Source: Thermodesulfovibrio sp. 3462-1 (lineage in GTDB: Bacteria > Nitrospirota > Thermodesulfovibrionia > Thermodesulfovibrionales > Thermodesulfovibrionaceae). From it: a DNA stretch of 64,000 bases. This document shows, one piece after another, positions 63,720 to 64,000 of this stretch (within the stretch, counting starts at the first letter, position 1; the number at the start of each line of letters is the position of its first letter). A program made the position numbers and the translations under genes. Under the pieces are notes generated by a model that was given only the letters and a program-made list of their open reading frames with translations, did not search any database and was not told the origin of the DNA. The stretch covers positions 868,001 through 932,000 of the forward strand of contig NZ_CP144374.1 of assembly GCF_040451425.1 (NCBI RefSeq). Reading direction: 5' to 3'.

Positions 63720-63735
63720 TTCTCTTTCGGGAGAA
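63720..63735 (+). terminator. Weak hairpin after the antiporter gene
   Basis: TTCTC-TTTCGG-GAGAA, followed by TTAAATTTATCC. Short stem and no real T-run, so a low-confidence terminator. Confidence 0.25.
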
Positions 63736-63797
63736 TTAAATTTATCCTTTCTGTTTGCAATAACCATGCCATGTTCTTACCAAGAATTTTCATAATA

Positions 63798-63888
63798 CGG
63801 AGAGGGAGGGATTTGAACCCTCGGTGGAGCTTTTAGACCCCACACGCGATTTCCAGTCGCGCCCGTTCGGCCACTCCGGCACCTCTCC
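63798..63888 (-). tRNA. tRNA-Ser (GGA anticodon)
   Basis: A 91-nt class II tRNA on the minus strand. Acceptor arms GGAGAGG/CCTCTCC with discriminator G, anticodon arm GCGAC-TGGAAAT-type loop with anticodon GGA (complement of 63852-63854), long variable arm (GTGTGGGGTCTAAAAGCTCCAC) and T arm GAGGG-TTCAAAT-CCCTC. It decodes UCC/UCU serine codons. The 3' CCA is not encoded. Confidence 0.95.
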
Positions 63889-63909
63889 AGAGCTTTATTA
63901 TTTTAGCAT

Positions 63910-63999
63910 TTAATTAGTTATATTTTCAAAAAATTTTAAAAGTTTTTCTTCATTTTTTTTAAGAAAAGCTTCAAGCTCTTCCTTTGTAAGAGGTGTGCA
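63910..63999 (-). CDS. C-terminal end of an unidentified protein (runs off the window)
   Basis: The minus strand is open from the window edge to a TAA at 63912-63910, giving about 29 residues (CTPLTKEELEAFLKKNEEKL... ending ENITN). The sequence is a charged helix without recognisable motif. It lies just downstream of the tRNA-Ser region on the same strand. It could be a real gene end or chance; no product can be named. Confidence 0.35.
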   Translation of the reverse strand, partial: CTPLTKEELEAFLKKNEEKLLKFFENITN

Positions 64000-64000
64000 C

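Noticed and set aside
1-64000. CRISPR arrays, insertion sequences, prophage or rRNA genes
   Set aside because: No regularly spaced repeats, transposase or integrase motifs, phage structural genes or rRNA sequence were found on reading through the window.

Overview
The window looks like a chromosomal segment of a low-GC, thermophilic, Gram-negative bacterium of the Thermodesulfovibrio type (Nitrospirota). This is an inference from gene content: outer-membrane assembly genes (Omp85, TamB), a form III RuBisCO next to a transaldolase, a 2-oxoacid:ferredoxin oxidoreductase, HypD and a TtuA-like tRNA thiolase. No database search was possible. I see no insertion sequence, prophage, CRISPR array or rRNA.

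Layout. 1-4350 (minus): start of enolase, a DUF401 membrane protein, dihydrolipoyl dehydrogenase, glycine-cleavage H protein, MurA. 4389-6497 (plus): bifunctional (p)ppGpp synthetase/hydrolase. 6483-12143 (minus): TsaC, a transglutaminase/DUF58/MoxR set, Mn-dependent pyrophosphatase, FolK. 12194-22256: OsmC, HypD with an unfamiliar partner, SecA, a cupin, a chemoreceptor, a zinc alcohol dehydrogenase and a DNA-repair-type radical SAM protein. 22349-30046 (plus): a macromolecular-synthesis cluster (rpsU, NIF3, dnaG, rpoD), a CAU tRNA, then zinc-ribbon, RNase H, TtuA, nitroreductase and inositol-phosphatase genes. 30035-30993 (minus): ThiE and a cysteine-cluster protein. 31200-42821 (plus): a Calvin-cycle operon. 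42961-47435 (minus): RluD, UvrA, DUF3108. 47511-54484 (plus): TamB, a seven-POTRA Omp85 and a short SurA-like chaperone. 54474-61617 (minus): acetyltransferase, 2-oxoacid oxidoreductase gamma and beta, Ppx, ProS, MtaB, MiaB. 61700-63682 (plus): Kef-type antiporter. A tRNA-Ser and the 3' end of an unidentified gene close the window.

The main discovery is the Calvin-cycle operon. It encodes transaldolase, form III RuBisCO, phosphoribulokinase, split transketolase, GAPDH, PGK, RpiB, class II aldolase, FBPase, pyruvate kinase, a flavin reductase and ribulose-phosphate epimerase. This is the gene set of the transaldolase variant of the cycle that I recall being described for Thermodesulfobium. Six of the 13 genes are broken: rbcL (in-frame TGA), prk (in-frame TAA), gap and pgk (one deletion fuses the two remnants), fbp (one extra A in an A8 tract) and pyk (in-frame TGA plus an internal deletion). 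The other seven are open, and they are almost exactly the non-oxidative pentose-phosphate genes plus aldolase. The flanking 50 kb shows no comparable damage. The simplest reading is recent loss of autotrophy, with selection keeping only the sugar-phosphate genes. A near-consensus sigma-54 promoter (31146-31163) with three upstream TGTTAC repeats still precedes the operon. From memory, and unverified, a species named Thermodesulfovibrio obliviosus was described as having lost autotrophy; this window would fit such an organism.

A second, unrelated pattern is that at least eight transcription-unit first genes have a -10 box ending 5-7 nt before the ATG and no Shine-Dalgarno sequence. This suggests widespread leaderless mRNAs alongside ordinary Shine-Dalgarno genes inside operons.
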